Numbered from the stretch's first letter, positions 33,541-45,323 are shown. The stretch: DNA of 64,000 nt from Puccinellia tenuiflora (GCA_012064385.1 QRDG01001738.1:124001-188000); one strand, 5' to 3'. Numbers and translations are program-made. The notes: a model not told the origin generated them from the sequence alone.

Positions 33541-33548
33541 GTAGCCAA

Positions 33549-33760
33549 GGCCCCGCTTGGAATGTTGGAATAATTTCCGGTCCCCGCAACTATACTGGGG
33601 GTGTTTTGTTGTACCCACTGATACATCTGGATTCTAATCTAACCTCTAACCGTCCGTGATTTCTGACCGGCGCGTGAGGCAGGAAACCAGCTGAGAAAAT
33701 TACAGTTACGATCCGTAATTTTCACAGGGGTATTGCCTAAACGCCGAATCAAGCGGGGTC
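33549..33760. mobile_element. Tourist/Harbinger-like MITE at the LINE edge
   Basis: The left end is GGCCCCGCTTGGAAT. The right end, read on the minus strand, is GACCCCGCTTGATTC. The flanks are CAA (left) and TAA (right), near the TAA/TTA TSD typical of the group. About 212 bp, non-coding. Confidence 0.55.
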
Positions 33761-34576
33761 TAAAGGTTTACTTGTAGTACGTTTGTTACACAACCTTTTG
33801 GTTCTTTTCAGGATTCAAAAATCTTGTGCTGCGTCCCTATAAGCGAAACTGAGAACGAATAAGTGACTCACTTTGCACATGTACAGGCCCGGGCCTGCCT
33901 CTAAGGAAACAGCCGATTCAGCATGTCCTGGAGGTCAAGCTGAGATGTGTTTTACTACTCGTGCATGGGAAAAATCTCCTTCCGGCTCAGGTAACCAAAC
34001 ATCCCAGAGCATGCATGACCCTCCGTGGGCATTCAAACACGCCCCCAGGAGTGTGTGTTAGTGCAACACTTGTGTGCATGCGTATATGTTCCCTTTTGAT
34101 TCATCTTTGACATGAAATAAGTAATTGAAGAAAATAGAAAGTGAAGACTACCTAAAAGGACAGTGTATATGTCCACACACAATGATTTTATTATGAAACA
34201 ACATAGTCCATATTAAATATGTGTATTGTGATATTTTAAGTAGGAATTTTTTAATACTCATACTCATACTTCCAGATCCAATTGGCTACTTAAGTTTACC
34301 CTTGAACGCCTGAGGGTGCCCCCAATGAAAGCTTATACTTTAGTATGATGGAACTCATAATACAAATCCGTGCCATAATTATTGCATGTTTGAAACTTAA
34401 TATCAAGAACATCAAAAGGTTTTTATTTTTATTCCTATTTTATTAACTCGATTTTTCCAGTAATTATTTATTTATTTTACAAGTTGGTTTAATATTAATA
34501 AAAAGTTAAACATAAAAGATTCCCTTATATATTAAAAATATTCATACACGATATTAGTTGCAAGATATTGAGCCAG
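33761..34576. other. AT-rich intergenic region
   Basis: No gene was recognised, no RNA gene seen, and no repeat ends fixed. Confidence 0.4.
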
Positions 34577-34836
34577 ATACTACTGATTTGGAGGGCCCAT
34601 AATTTTTATATAAGGCTACTACTGATTTGACCAGTAAAAAAATAAATAGAATGACTCGCTTGGGCCAGAGCTGGGCCGCGACTCGCTGGAGTGCTGGACG
34701 CTGATACGAAGCGTCGGCCGGAAGTCACGGAACGATCAGACGATCAGTTTCCTACTCCGTGCTACTGATTTGGCCAGTAAAAAAAAACAGAAAGAATCGA
34801 TCGATCAGTTTCCTGATACGAAGCGTCGGACGGAAC
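34577..34836. repeat. Short direct duplications upstream of the hAT-derived gene
   Basis: 'tactactgatttg.ccagtaa' occurs at about 34616 and 34761, with a partial copy at 34578. 'tgatacgaagcgtcgg.cgga' occurs at 34701-34722 and 34815-34836. These may be regulatory duplications or subterminal repeats of the parent hAT element. Confidence 0.55.
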
Positions 34837-35124
34837 GCTGCTCCCTGGTTCCGTGCGCGGCTCGCCGACTCGTCGCCTCGACGCCTCGTCCTTAACTCAA
34901 TCACTCAATCAGTCGATCGATCCATCCTCTTGCGGAACGGAACGCGTCGCCGTCACCTGCGTCTTCCCGTGGATCGGCAACGGCCAACGACACGCAACGC
35001 TGCAGCAGAACTAGGTAAGTTCCGCGACGATCCGTCTATCTAATCGCTAAACTAATTAGCAATTTTGTTAATACTCTAATTTTTGCTATTTCATTTTCTG
35101 TATGTAGTGTTTCAAAATTTTATC

Positions 35125-36225
35125 ATGGGGAAGCACAAATCTGGTGTCGAAAAGCGCAAAAGAAAAGAAAAGGAACAAGTTCTAATTAAATCTCAAAAGG
35201 GGGCTATGGACAAGTTTATTATAAAACAAACACAAGTGTCCAGCGATAATCAGTCAAGTGATCCTTCTGCCCTTGCACTTGATATTGTTGCTTACAATGA
35301 TGCTAGAGATGGTCAGACAGAGGCGGAAAATAATGTTGAGGTAGAGGAAGATCATATTGATGTTAACTTTAGTAATTCACCTGTTGCGGATGTTGATGAT
35401 TCTTTTCAACCCGATATATTTGATCCAAGAAATTGGAATTCTCTTAATGCTAAACAGATTGACATCTTAGCACAAAAGGGTCCAAAAAGAGACTTATCAA
35501 TTAAGAAAGGTCCTAAGGATAGTTATAAAAAAAGGTTTTCTGCACTACTCTATACTAGATCTCTACCAAACGGGGAGCATTGTGATAGAGATTGGCTTGT
35601 CTATTCTAAAGAACTCGATAGAGTCTTTTGCTTTGGCTGTAAATTGTTTACAAAAGGGCATCGGAAAGGTCAGTTGGCAAATGAAGGTTGTAATGATTGG
35701 TCACATATTGGCACTAGACTACGAGATCATGAGACAAGTGCAAGGCGAGAAATTAAAAGAAAGAAACAATTTGATGAGAACCCAGATGACACAAATGTTG
35801 CCACACAGTCTGCAGAGGAATCTTTTCGAGTCAACTATTTTATACCTCTTGTTGATCAAGCAATTTCCTCACTCACGAGCAGGTTTGAACAATATAAAGG
35901 TTATCAGAAAATTTTTGGTTTCTTATTTACCTCTGAAAAATGGCGGTCATTGGATAATGATAGCTTGAAATCTTCTTGTGGTGATCTTGAGGCTGCCCTT
36001 ACAAAGGATAAAAAATCTGACATTGATGCCAATGTTCTGTATGTTGAGCTGAAGTTTCTTCAAGATTTCATTCCAAAAGAAAATATGGGGCCGGTTGAAA
36101 TTCTGAATTTTCTAAAGAGACATGATTGTTTTCCCAATGCAAGTATTGCATACAGAGTTCTGTTGACTATCCCTGTGACCGTTGCATCAGCAGAGCGGAG
36201 CTTTTCTAAATTGAGCCCTGCTTAG
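35125..36225 (+). CDS. hAT transposase-derived protein with TTF zinc finger, internally deleted
   Basis: The uninterrupted frame starts MGKHKSGVEKRKRKEKEQVL at 35125 and has 366 codons. The first ~130 residues are acidic and low complexity. Residues about 125-230 form a TTF-type zinc finger: DIFDPRNWNSL, RFSALLYTRSLPNGEHCDRD, WLVYSKELDRVFCFGCKLF and NDWSHIGTRLRDHETS. The sequence then jumps (SARREIKRKKQFDENPDD..., RVNYFIPLVDQAISSLTSRF) to the C-terminal hAT region, ending LLTIPVTVASAERSFSKL followed by SPA and a stop. Most of the catalytic middle is missing, and the dimerisation domain ends early. Upstream, AACTAG|GTAAGT (about 35013) and TATGTAG (about 35107) suggest a 5'-UTR intron. The open frame despite the deletion could mean a non-autonomous or domesticated product, or simply a young deletion derivative. 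Catalytic activity is not expected. Confidence 0.75.
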   Translation: MGKHKSGVEKRKRKEKEQVLIKSQKGAMDKFIIKQTQVSSDNQSSDPSALALDIVAYNDARDGQTEAENNVEVEEDHIDVNFSNSPVADVDDSFQPDIFDPRNWNSLNAKQIDILAQKGPKRDLSIKKGPKDSYKKRFSALLYTRSLPNGEHCDRDWLVYSKELDRVFCFGCKLFTKGHRKGQLANEGCNDWSHIGTRLRDHETSARREIKRKKQFDENPDDTNVATQSAEESFRVNYFIPLVDQAISSLTSRFEQYKGYQKIFGFLFTSEKWRSLDNDSLKSSCGDLEAALTKDKKSDIDANVLYVELKFLQDFIPKENMGPVEILNFLKRHDCFPNASIAYRVLLTIPVTVASAERSFSKLSPA

Positions 36226-36571
36226 AGGTACGCTCATCGCATGCAGAGAGGCAAAACGTGACGCCGAGCACGTGCAAGTTTGAAGATGGCGCGAGCTCGT
36301 GCGCGTCCGCAAAAAGCGAAGGAAGAAATTTCGTCACCGCTCGCTGATTCGGGCGTCCTATTTACCCGTTTTCGGCTCACGGCCAAGCCCACTGCACCAT
36401 TCCCTCTTCTTTGTGCTCTCCGTCCCGGAAAGCTTCTTCACCGACGAGCAGGTAAGCGTGTGCCATCTTCTCTGGTCGGCGGCGGCAAACCACTTCCTCC
36501 TCTTCTCCGAGCTGACCCGGCCTCCCCCGCTCCTCCGATGAGTGTAATTAACCTCAAACCCTAGGTCTTGT
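36226..36571. other. Short unassigned stretch between hAT gene and CACTA element
   Basis: It includes a GC-rich piece at about 36400-36540 with a possible donor site (GAGCAG|GTAAGC at about 36453). I recognise no protein. It may be a fragment of a host gene's 5' region. Confidence 0.3.
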
Positions 36572-36595
36572 CACTACCGGAAAATCTATCATTGC

Positions 36596-36905
36596 CGTGT
36601 AGTCGGCTCTTTGCCGTGTGTATCATGTTTTGCGGAACACGGCAAAGACAGACTTTGCCGTGCCGGCCGGAAATACACACGGCAAAGTTTCGGTGCACGG
36701 TATCGTCCACGCAAACACACGGCAAAGAAATACACACGGCCAAGATAAGCAAAAACGCACGGCAAAGAAATACACATGGCAAAGACAAAGCAAAACACAC
36801 GGCAAAGGTAGGTACACGGCAAAGAAAATGGAGCCAAACGAAACGCAAATGGCGTGGTCACAGCAGCTCTTTGCCGTGTGTTTGCACACGGCGCACGGCA
36901 AAGAC
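36596..36905. repeat. Left subterminal repeat cluster of the CACTA element
   Basis: More than a dozen copies of the decamer 'cacggcaaag' or its reverse 'ctttgccgtg' in about 310 bp, often as facing pairs. These are candidate transposase-binding words by analogy with other CACTA elements. Confidence 0.8.
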
Positions 36906-36960
36906 CAATTTTTTTTTCAACTTTATTTTATCTACTTGTAACAACAGTATGACTATTCAT

Positions 36961-39900
36961 GTGGCATAGTTTGTGATAAATTGTCCATATTTACACATGA
37001 GTGTGTCTTGATAAGGCAAACAATTTTGCCAAAAATAATTTTCAAAATATTTTTTATAAATATCATTTTCTAGTTTTTAAGTGTCAATAATGACATTTTA
37101 TGTGAAACAAATACACAAAATATGGTGCAAAATGGCACCCATCTAAATTTCATAGAAAGTAGACCATATTCTATGGACAATCCAGAAATACTAGGAATTT
37201 TCTCTGTTTCTACCTAATTTCGCCTATTTAAATGACTTTATGCCTATTTTCCGAAAGTAATTCAAATTTGACCTACAAGTGTGTTATAGTTTGCTCTGAA
37301 ATTTTTTCAAAAATCATTTTAAGCTACACAAGTAGTGATAATATCACAGGACCGTCGATGGTTTTGAAAATTTTGACCCCTTTCGACGAATAGCCATGGT
37401 GGCCATTTTGACCCTTTTTTCAAAAAAATCAAATAAAGTGATAAATTGCTCAAAAAATGAAATCCTTTGGCATGGAGCCCTTTTATGTGTAGTAGTTGAT
37501 ATAAAAAATAATAAACTTGAGTTTTGATAAAAATTTAAAAGAATGTTTCACAAAAAGGTCTATCGTCTATAAACATGTATAGGTTTCAAAGCAAACGACC
37601 AAGATATGACCATTTCCATAGCATAGTTTGTGATAAAGTCCCCGTATTTGGCACATATGTGTGCTTTGGTATGGGCAACAATGTTGCCGAACTGATTTTT
37701 TTCAAATTATCTGTATAAATATCATTTTCCATTTACTAAGTGAGGAAAATGACTTTTTGTTGTGAAGCAAGTACAAAAAATATGGTGCAAAATGACACGC
37801 ATCTAAATTTCACACAAAGTAGACCATATTCAATGGACAATCCAGAAATACTAGGAATTTCTTCTATTTCTACCTAATTTCGCCTATTTAAATGACTTTA
37901 TGCCTATTTTCCGAAAGTAATTCAAATTTGAACTACAAGTGTGTTATAGTTTGCTCTGAATTTTTTTCAAAAATCATTTTAAGCTACACAAGTAGTGATA
38001 ATATCACAGGACCGTCGATGGTTTTGAAAATTTTGACCCCTTTCGACGAATAGCCATGGTGGCCATTTTGACCCTTTTTTCAAAAAAATCAAATAAAGTG
38101 ATAAATTGCTCAAAAAATGAAATCCTTTGGCATGGAGCCCTTTTATGTGTAGTAGTTGATATAAAAAATAATAAACTTGAGTTTTGATAAAAATTTAAAA
38201 GAATATTTCACAAAAAGGTCTATCGTCTATAAACATGTATAGGTTTCAAAGCAAACGACCAAGATATGACCATTTCCATAGCATAGTTTGTAATAAAGTC
38301 CCCGTATTTGGCACATATGTGTGCTTTGGTATGGGCAACAATGTTTCCGAACTGATGTTTTTCAAATTATCTGTATAAATATCATTTTCCATTTACTAAG
38401 TGCCAAAAATGACTTTTTTTTGCGAAGCAAGTACAAAAAATATGGTGCAAAATGACACCCATCTAAATTTCACACAAAGTAGACCATATTCAATGGACAA
38501 TCCAGAAATACTAGGAATTTTCTCTATTTCTACCTAATTTCGCCTATTTAAATGACTTTATGCCTATTTTCCGAAAGTAATTCAAATCTGAACTACAAGT
38601 GTGTTATAGTTTGCTCTGAAATTTAAAAAAAAATCATTTTAAGCTACACAAGTAGTGATAATATCATAGGACCGTCGATGGTTTTGAAAAATTTGACCCC
38701 TTTCGACGAATAGCCATGGTGGCCATTTTGACCCTTTTTTCAAAAAAAAAAAACAAATAAAGTGATAAATTTCTCAAAAAATGAAATCCTTTGGCATGGA
38801 GCCCTTTTATGTGTAGTAGTTGATATAAAAAATAATAAACTTGAGTTTTGATAAAAATTTAAAAGAATGTTTCACAAAAAGGTCTATCGTCTATAAACAT
38901 GTATAGGTTTCAAAGCAAACGACCAAGATATGACCATTTCCATAGCATAGTTTCTGATAAAGTCCCCGTATTTGGCACATATGTGTGCTTTGGTATGGGC
39001 AACAATGTTTCCGAACTGATTTTTTTTCAAATTATCTGTATAAATATCATTTTCCATTTACTAAGTGCCGAAAATAACTTTTTTTGTGAAGCAAGTACAA
39101 AAAAATATGGTGCAAAATGACACCCATCTAAATTTCACACAAAGTAGACCATATTCTATGGACAATCCAGAAATACTAGGAATTTTCTCTGTTTCTACCT
39201 AATTTCGCCTATTTAAATGACTTTATGCCTATTTTCCGAAAGTAATTCAAATTTGAACTACAAGTGTGATATAGTTTGCTCTAAAAAAAATTCAAAAATC
39301 ATTTTAAGCTACACAATTAGTGATAATATCACAGGACCGTTGATGGTTTTGAAAATTTTGACCCCTTTCGACGAATAGCCATGGTGGCCATTTTGACCTT
39401 TTTTTCAAAAAAAATCAAATAAAGTGATAAATTGCTCAAAAAATGAAATCCTTTGGCATGGAGCCCTTTTATGTGTAGTAGTTGATATAAAAAATAATAA
39501 ACTTGAGTTTTGATAAAAATTTAAAAAAATGTTTCACAAAAATGTCTATCGTCTATAAACATGGATAGGTTTCAAAGCAAACAACCAAGATATGACCATT
39601 TCCATAGCATAGTTTGTGATAAAGTCCCCGTATTTGGCACATATGTGTGCTTTGGTATGGGCAACAATGTTGCCGAACTGATTTTTTTCAAATTATTTGT
39701 ATAAATATCATTTTCCATTTACTAAGTGCCGAAAATGACTTTTTTTTGTGAAGCAAGTACAAAAAATATGGTGCAAAATGACACCCATCTAAATTTCACA
39801 CAAATTAGACCATATTCTATGGACAATCCAGAAATACTAGGAATTTTCTCTATTTCTACCTAATTTCGCCTATTTAAATGACTTTATGCCTATTTTCCGA

Positions 39901-40510
39901 AAGTAATTCAAATTTGAACTACAAGTGTGTTATAGTTTGCTCTGAATTTTTTTCAAAAATCATTTTAAGCTACACAAGTAGTGATAATATCACAGGACCG
40001 TCGATGGTTTTGCCATGGTGGCCATTTTGACCCTTTTTTCAAAAATATCAAATAAAGTGATAAATTGCTCAAAAAATGAAATCCTTTGGCATGGAGCCCT
40101 TTTATGTGTAGTAGTTGATATAAAAAATAATAAACTTGAGTTTTGATAAAAATTTAAAAGAATGTTTCACAAAAAGGTCTATCGTCTATAAACATGTATA
40201 GGTTTTAAAGCAAACGACCAAGATATGACCATTTCCATAGCATAGTTTGTGATAAAGTCCCCGTATTTGGCACATATGTGTGCTTTGGTATGGGCAACAT
40301 TATTTTTTTCAAATTATTTGTAGAAATATCATTTTCCATTTACTAAGTGCCGAAAATGAATTTTTTTGTGAAGCAATTACAAAAAATATGGTGCAAAATG
40401 ACACCCATCTAAATTTCACACAAAGTAGACCATATTCTATGGACAATCCAGAAATATTAGAAATTTTCTCTATTTCTACCTAATTTCACCTATTTAAATG
40501 ACTTTGTGCT
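36961..40510 (+). repeat. Tandem array of ~660-bp units (about 5.4 copies)
   Basis: The marker 'accgt(c/t)gatggttttg' occurs at 37351, 38011, 38671, 39336 and 39997, spacings of 660, 660, 665 and 661. A second marker, 'gcatagttt.t.ataaagtcc', repeats in the same rhythm from 37621. The first unit (36961-37620) is clearly more diverged. The inner units are nearly identical over hundreds of bases. The fifth lost about 27 bp (near 40011), and the last copy is partial. There is no coding potential. Confidence 0.93.
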
Positions 40511-40553
40511 GCCCATTTAACCATTTTTTGAAAATTAATCTGTTCTTTGCAAA

Positions 40554-41925
40554 GCAAACACACGGCAAAGAAACCACCCGTTCTGATTGGCTAAGAAGAG
40601 TTGCACGCGGATCACACCTCTAAACCGTTAGATCTGGAAAGATCCAACGGCTCAAACCGCGTCCTCATCTTATCCCCACGCGCCCTCCCTCTCTCTCCTT
40701 CTCTCCACCTCCACCTACACCGCGGCCCGCGGGCTCCTCCCGTTGACCACCGTCCGCGCCCCTCCCGCAAGTGCCTTCGCGCCTCCTCCCGTGCGCGCCG
40801 CCCCGCCACCACCTGTGCGCGCCGCCCCGCCTCCCCTCAAGCTCCTCGCCTGCAGCGACGACCGCCGCCCCGCGCGCCTCCCGGCTTGAGGCCGCTGCCC
40901 CGCGCTCCTCCAGCGCGTCGTGCTCCTCCCCGCCGTCCCGGAAGCGGGTGAGCGGAGCTGCTCGCGCTGGATGAGCAGGACCACCTGGGGGCGCGCCATG
41001 GCGCCGAAGCGGCGGGACAGCTCGCCGCCCCCGGCCCGAGGCGGAGCGCGAGCTCCGTGCCGACGACCACGATGAGGTAGTAGCCGCCGCCACAGGGCTC
41101 GGGGGAGGACGGCGATGGGTACCTTGCGTAGAACGTGTCCCAGTGGACAGCGACGGCGGTGCCGCCCTCCGTGGCGAACGACCGGCTCCCGTGCCTCCTC
41201 ATCTGCAGGTGCATCTTTTGGTTCGCCTGCACGGACGGCATCACTGGGCACAGACGCGGCGTGGCAGGCATCGTCCCGACCGCGGACGACGGTGGCATCC
41301 CTCAGCGAGCGGTCGAGATGGTCGCCGGCGCCGGTGGATGTCGCGGAGATGGTGGTGACGGCGCCGTCCCGGATCTGGAGAAGTCCCGCATCTCAGGAAT
41401 TAGAAGGCCGCGTGCACGATCGTCGGTCGACCCGGCCTCGAGCTGCTCCTCATCCTCTACATCGTCCGCCTCTCTCATGACGCCGTCGACTCCGGTGCCG
41501 CCTCGCCCGGTGCAACGCCGCCAGCCCGTCCCCGGCGAGGGACGGGGGATTTTTTTAATTACGGCATCCCCTCTTTGCCGTGTGTTCTGCTGCTACACAT
41601 GGCAAAGGTGCACCGCTTTACCGTGTGTACTGCATTCGGACACACGGCAAAGGTGCGAAGATTTCCCGTGTGTTTTGTATCGTACACGGCGAAGATTTGA
41701 TCGCCTGTCAGCTCACGGCTGTCGTCATATCGCTTTACTATGCCGAGTTACGCGGGAAGACACACGGCAAACTCCTTTGCCGTGTACTTTCGCAATACAC
41801 ACGGCAAAGCCCCTTTGCCGTCCCCTTCTATGCCGTGTCGGGTTCGCCGTGTGTATACACACGGCAAAGCCTTTGCCGTGTTCCGCGTCGTCTTTGCTGT
41901 GTCTTTTGTATACACGGCAAAGCCT
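40554..41925. repeat. Right subterminal repeats of the CACTA element
   Basis: Copies of 'cacggcaaag'/'ctttgccgtg' are at about 40560 and, densely, at 41570-41925, mirroring the left cluster. The GC-rich captured segment lies between the two groups. Confidence 0.75.
40937..41232 (-). pseudogene. DUF868-like gene fragment captured by the CACTA element
   Basis: On the minus strand from 41232, the frame reads MRRHGSRSFATEGGTAVAVH, then WDTFYARY, then PEPCGGGYYLIVVVGTELAL. This fits the core of plant DUF868 proteins (conserved GS.SF...V.V.WD...A.Y...PEP..GYYV.VV...E). Near 41035 the frame shifts, and the continuation SRRFGAMARPQVVLLIQREQ again fits the family. There is no start, and the remaining domain is absent. 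DUF868 function is unknown. Identification is by motif memory, so moderate confidence. Pieces of host genes inside CACTA elements are a known phenomenon. Confidence 0.5.
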
Positions 41926-41949
41926 AGTTTTCCTATAGCTGCAACGTCG

Positions 41950-42860
41950 CAGATTGCTTAATTTAGTGAGAAGCTGAATGATGCTCATTTGAACTATCAT
42001 GTCTATGATAAATAATTATATGCTATAATTTGTGTTCTTGAAGTTTGGTAATATTATTCATGGCCTAAGGGATTTATTATACCTTTTGATCACGAAGCAT
42101 TAAAATATTTGAAACATCAGGCTAAATTGAACCGACATGCTAAGTGGGTGGAATTTATTGAGTCATTTTCTCACAGGTAAAATATGTGGTTCTTGATGCT
42201 CTTTCTAGAACAATTGTGTTTTTCATCAATTTGATGTTTTTGTTTCTGGTTTAGATATTATATGATTTGTATGCTACTGACTATGATTTTGCAGCCCCTT
42301 ATAATTTTTTGTAAAGATGGGACAGGATGGTATAAGTTTCACTACATCATGGATTTTTGTTTTAAGCCAACAAACTGTGGTGTTCCCAAGCCGTCTGTGC
42401 ATTTGCTATTGTTGAAGGAATCACATGCCGATGGTTTGATGTGGCATTTTGGTCGTGAGAATACTTGGCTAATGTTGAGTGATCGCTTTTATTGGTCTAA
42501 GATGAAGTGTGATGTGCACATATTCGCCAAGGGATACATCACTTGTCATAAGGCAAATTCCAAGTTGCATCCACACGGTTTGTATACCCATCTTTCCGCC
42601 TACTGCTCCTTGCTAGGAGGACATTGAGATGGATTTTGTTTAGGATTTCTTAGCAACAGAGGACATGATTCTATATTTGACAAGAGCGACGATGCATCAC
42701 ATATTGTTGATTTGGTTTTCAGGGAAATTGTGAAGTTCCATGGAGTGCCTATGTCTTCTCTTTGGCTTTATCCATTCACTTAAAATTTGAGGACTCAAAT
42801 AATTTTTTGTTCTTTCTCATGTTAATTGATAGTCAAAAAAATTACCGTCACAGGAAAGAT
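41950..42860 (+). pseudogene. Ty3/gypsy pol relic (RNase H and integrase zinc finger)
   Basis: In-frame pieces with several stops read SEKLNDAHLNYHVYDK, then WPKGFIIPFDHEALKYLKHQ and AKLNRHAKWVEFIESFSHR, the RNase H end of a gypsy reverse transcriptase. After a gap, 42350-42627 reads PSVHLLLLKESHADGLMWHF, then RFYWSKMKCDVHIF and ITCHKANSKLHPHGLY, the integrase HHCC-type zinc-binding region. Degenerate integrase core follows to about 42780. The protease and polymerase parts are missing, and the left side borders the CACTA element. Confidence 0.8.
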
Positions 42861-43372
42861 TTCTTCAAGAACTAGTCTGATACGACACAACCTGGCCATA
42901 AGGTATTGAGCTATTTTTTTATTGCAGAACATATTAAATGGAAGTTATTTTAGATACTGTACTAAGATACACAACACAATCTATCTGGTTCAAGTATATG
43001 CTCAGATACAATATAAAATACATTGCGTTGTAAGTGCCCTTATAAGAGTCCTCCAAATGGTCTAGGGTTTAAGTATTTGATGGTGAGGCACCCCGCCCCC
43101 CTACATGGTCATGTTTCACAACAAACTGACCATACCGGTCGATGTCGAAATTTATCTTTTTTGCGGAGGTAAACTGACCACACCGGTCGATTGCAAAACA
43201 TTGTGCCGCGAATATTTTGGAAAGATGCACATATTTTTTTTTTTTTGAAATTTGTGGACAATTTAAATCACATTAAAATGCAAATTTTTAAAAAAATGAG
43301 GTAGATGCCCCCATGTTCAGATCGTGCACTCTCATATCATATGAGCCCTTGTACTACTTGACTGCGATATCT
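42861..43372. other. AT-rich intergenic stretch
   Basis: It contains two copies of a short phrase ('caaactgacca.accggtcga' at about 43123 and 43171). No gene is seen. Confidence 0.4.
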
Positions 43373-44125
43373 AGAGTAAGTGCATGCCGACCAGGCGACG
43401 CCCACCCTGCACCGAAACAAGAGATAGGTATAGGTTAGGTCTAGGGTTTGTAGTGTTTGGCTATGTCGTATGAGGGTAGGTCTCTGGATCTTGGCGACCA
43501 GATCCGGCGCGTCGTGGGCTTCGTCTGCCTTGCTGTACTCCGCTGGTGGCAGGCGGTGGTGCATGTGAGGATGAGGGGCTCCCGCATCCCTCCCAATAAG
43601 GTCTGCATCGGGAGCTTGTAGTTGGGGTTTTCAGGCCATGCCCTACTCTGCGTGGGGATTCTTCTCTTTGCGATGGTGCTCCCGTGGGGGGAGCCGAAGA
43701 TGGTGAAGACGAAGATGTCGGGCAACTCCTCAATAAGGTATGCTTGCTGGTTTTCTGCTGCCGCAATCTTTTTCCACATCTGCCTCCTCCGAATCGTGGC
43801 GGGAGCTCGGGGTTTGATGGCGGATTTGATTTCATAGCGTGGTGGCCGGAGATCTGTTCTTGCCATGGGATTTCGATTCTCAGCGAAGCCATTCTCTGCT
43901 CTACATCTCTCCATGGTGGAGTTGGGGAGAGGAGGGGTGTTGCTGAACCTCGATTTCGAGACCGGTGGCATTGGAGTTGTGACACCATAGTCAGATCGAC
44001 ACTCTCGGCAGCCTTGGTTTGATTGCCGACTAAGTTGGCCAACCGGTGGCCTTTCTCTTCACCGGACGTTGTTTTCGGCGTATCTACAACCTCCAGGTGG
44101 AGGCCCTCAACGGAGTTTGACGCGG

Positions 44126-45150
44126 TGATACGTCTCCAACGTATCTATAATTTCTTATGATCCATGCTTGTTTTCATACCATTTGCTACATGTTTTGTTT
44201 ACATCTTATAGCATTTTTATGCATTTTCTGGAACTAACCTATTAACAAGATGCCACAGTGCCAGTTCCTGTTTTCTGCTGTTTTCCCGTTTCAGAAAAGT
44301 ACTTAAGAAAATATTCTCGGAGGGCCGTACCGGTAGCCATGTGGTCTATATCTCTCTCTCCCATGATGTGATCTATATGTGATCATGAGCTTTGCAATCT
44401 AGATATTGTTATGTTACTCAAGTGGGCTTTATTTATGTGATCTCCGGAGACTCCTTGTCCCACGTGTGTAAAGGTGACAGTGTGTGCACCGTGTGGGTCT
44501 TTAGGCTATATTTCACAAGATACTTGTTCACTGATTTATTATTTGAGTTGGATGTCTCTATGAAATTGTGGTGTGTTAGTACCTCCTATGAATGCTCATG
44601 GTCCAGTGTGGGGTATTCATTAGTACTTGGGAATATATGTCTGAGGCGTGCTTTTGCATTCCTACACAATGAATTAGTGTTCGTTATCCAGCCGGAGAAT
44701 ACTTCGGAGTAGTATATTGAAGTGCTTATATTTATATTCAATTATGATTGCATTGTTGAGAGTGACCACTGGTGAAAGTATGATCCCTAGGCCTTATTTC
44801 TAAGCATTGAAACACCGTTTACAACAAGTTCTGCTATATGTTTGCTTGCTGCCATTTTATTTCAGATTGCAATTACTACTTATAATCATCCATATTAATT
44901 GTATTTCACTATCTCTTCGCCGAACTAGTGCACCTATACATCTGACAAGTGTATTGGGTGTGTTGGGGACACAAGAGACTTTTTGTATTGTGATTGCAGG
45001 GTTGCTTGAGAGGGATACCTTTGACCTCTACCTCCCTGAGTTCGATAAACCTTGGGTGATTCACTTAAGGGAAACTTGCTGCTGTTCTACAAACCTCTGC
45101 TCTTGGAGGCCCAACACTGTCTACAAGAATAGAAGCGTGTGTAGACATCA
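44126..45150 (+). repeat. 5' LTR, lacks a 404-bp block
   Basis: 1025 bp. Compared with the 3' LTR it misses the segment corresponding to 49148-49551; the junction is at 44320/44321. The missing block contains the only TATA-like sequence ('cctatatat', 49321) of the LTR. Confidence 0.88.
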
Positions 45151-45323
45151 AGCTATTTTCTAGCGTCGTTGCCGGGGAGGTAAGGTAAAAGGTACTCACA
45201 TCATCTGGCTACTAAGCTATTTTCTAGTATTGTTGCCGTTGTGTGAGTGCTCGAAGTTATTTCCTTTAGATTCTGCAATTATATCTTTTTGTTTCTTGTT
45301 TTTAATTTCACTAGTTAGGCTTA

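Larger units (their letters stand above)
31183..33548 (-). mobile_element. 5'-truncated LINE (non-LTR retrotransposon)
   Basis: On the minus strand the end at 31183-31190 is an A-run preceded by 'ggcagagggcctgccttaag', the usual tail of grass LINEs. Upstream are C-terminal zinc-finger-type and reverse-transcriptase sequences. The 5' part, with ORF1, the endonuclease and the start of RT, is missing. The left-over body stops at a Tourist-like MITE (33549-33760). I did not find a TSD for the LINE. Confidence 0.8.
36572..41941. mobile_element. Non-autonomous CACTA element with 660-bp array and captured gene piece
   Basis: The left end is CACTACCGGAAAA (36572). The right end read on the minus strand is CAGCTATAGGAAAA, i.e. 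a CACTA end with one extra base, so the tips are decayed and no 3-bp TSD is recognisable. Both subterminal regions are packed with 'cacggcaaag'/'ctttgccgtg' words in either orientation, the CACTA transposase-binding pattern. Between them lie a 660-bp tandem array (36961-40510) and a GC-rich segment (40600-41560) with a DUF868-like fragment. No transposase is encoded. Length about 5.4 kb. Confidence 0.8.

Noticed and set aside
36596..36905. Regularly repeated 10-mers resembling a CRISPR-like or regulatory array
   Set aside because: Spacing is irregular, both orientations occur, and the same words mirror at the other end. These are CACTA subterminal repeats.
36961..40510. Array as a centromeric or telomeric satellite
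   Set aside because: Only about five copies, enclosed by CACTA ends and subterminal repeats.
43622..44022. Open frames between 43.4 and 44.05 kb as a protein gene
   Set aside because: They belong to the 5' half of a poly(A) retroposon interrupted by the LTR element. No domain or splice logic.
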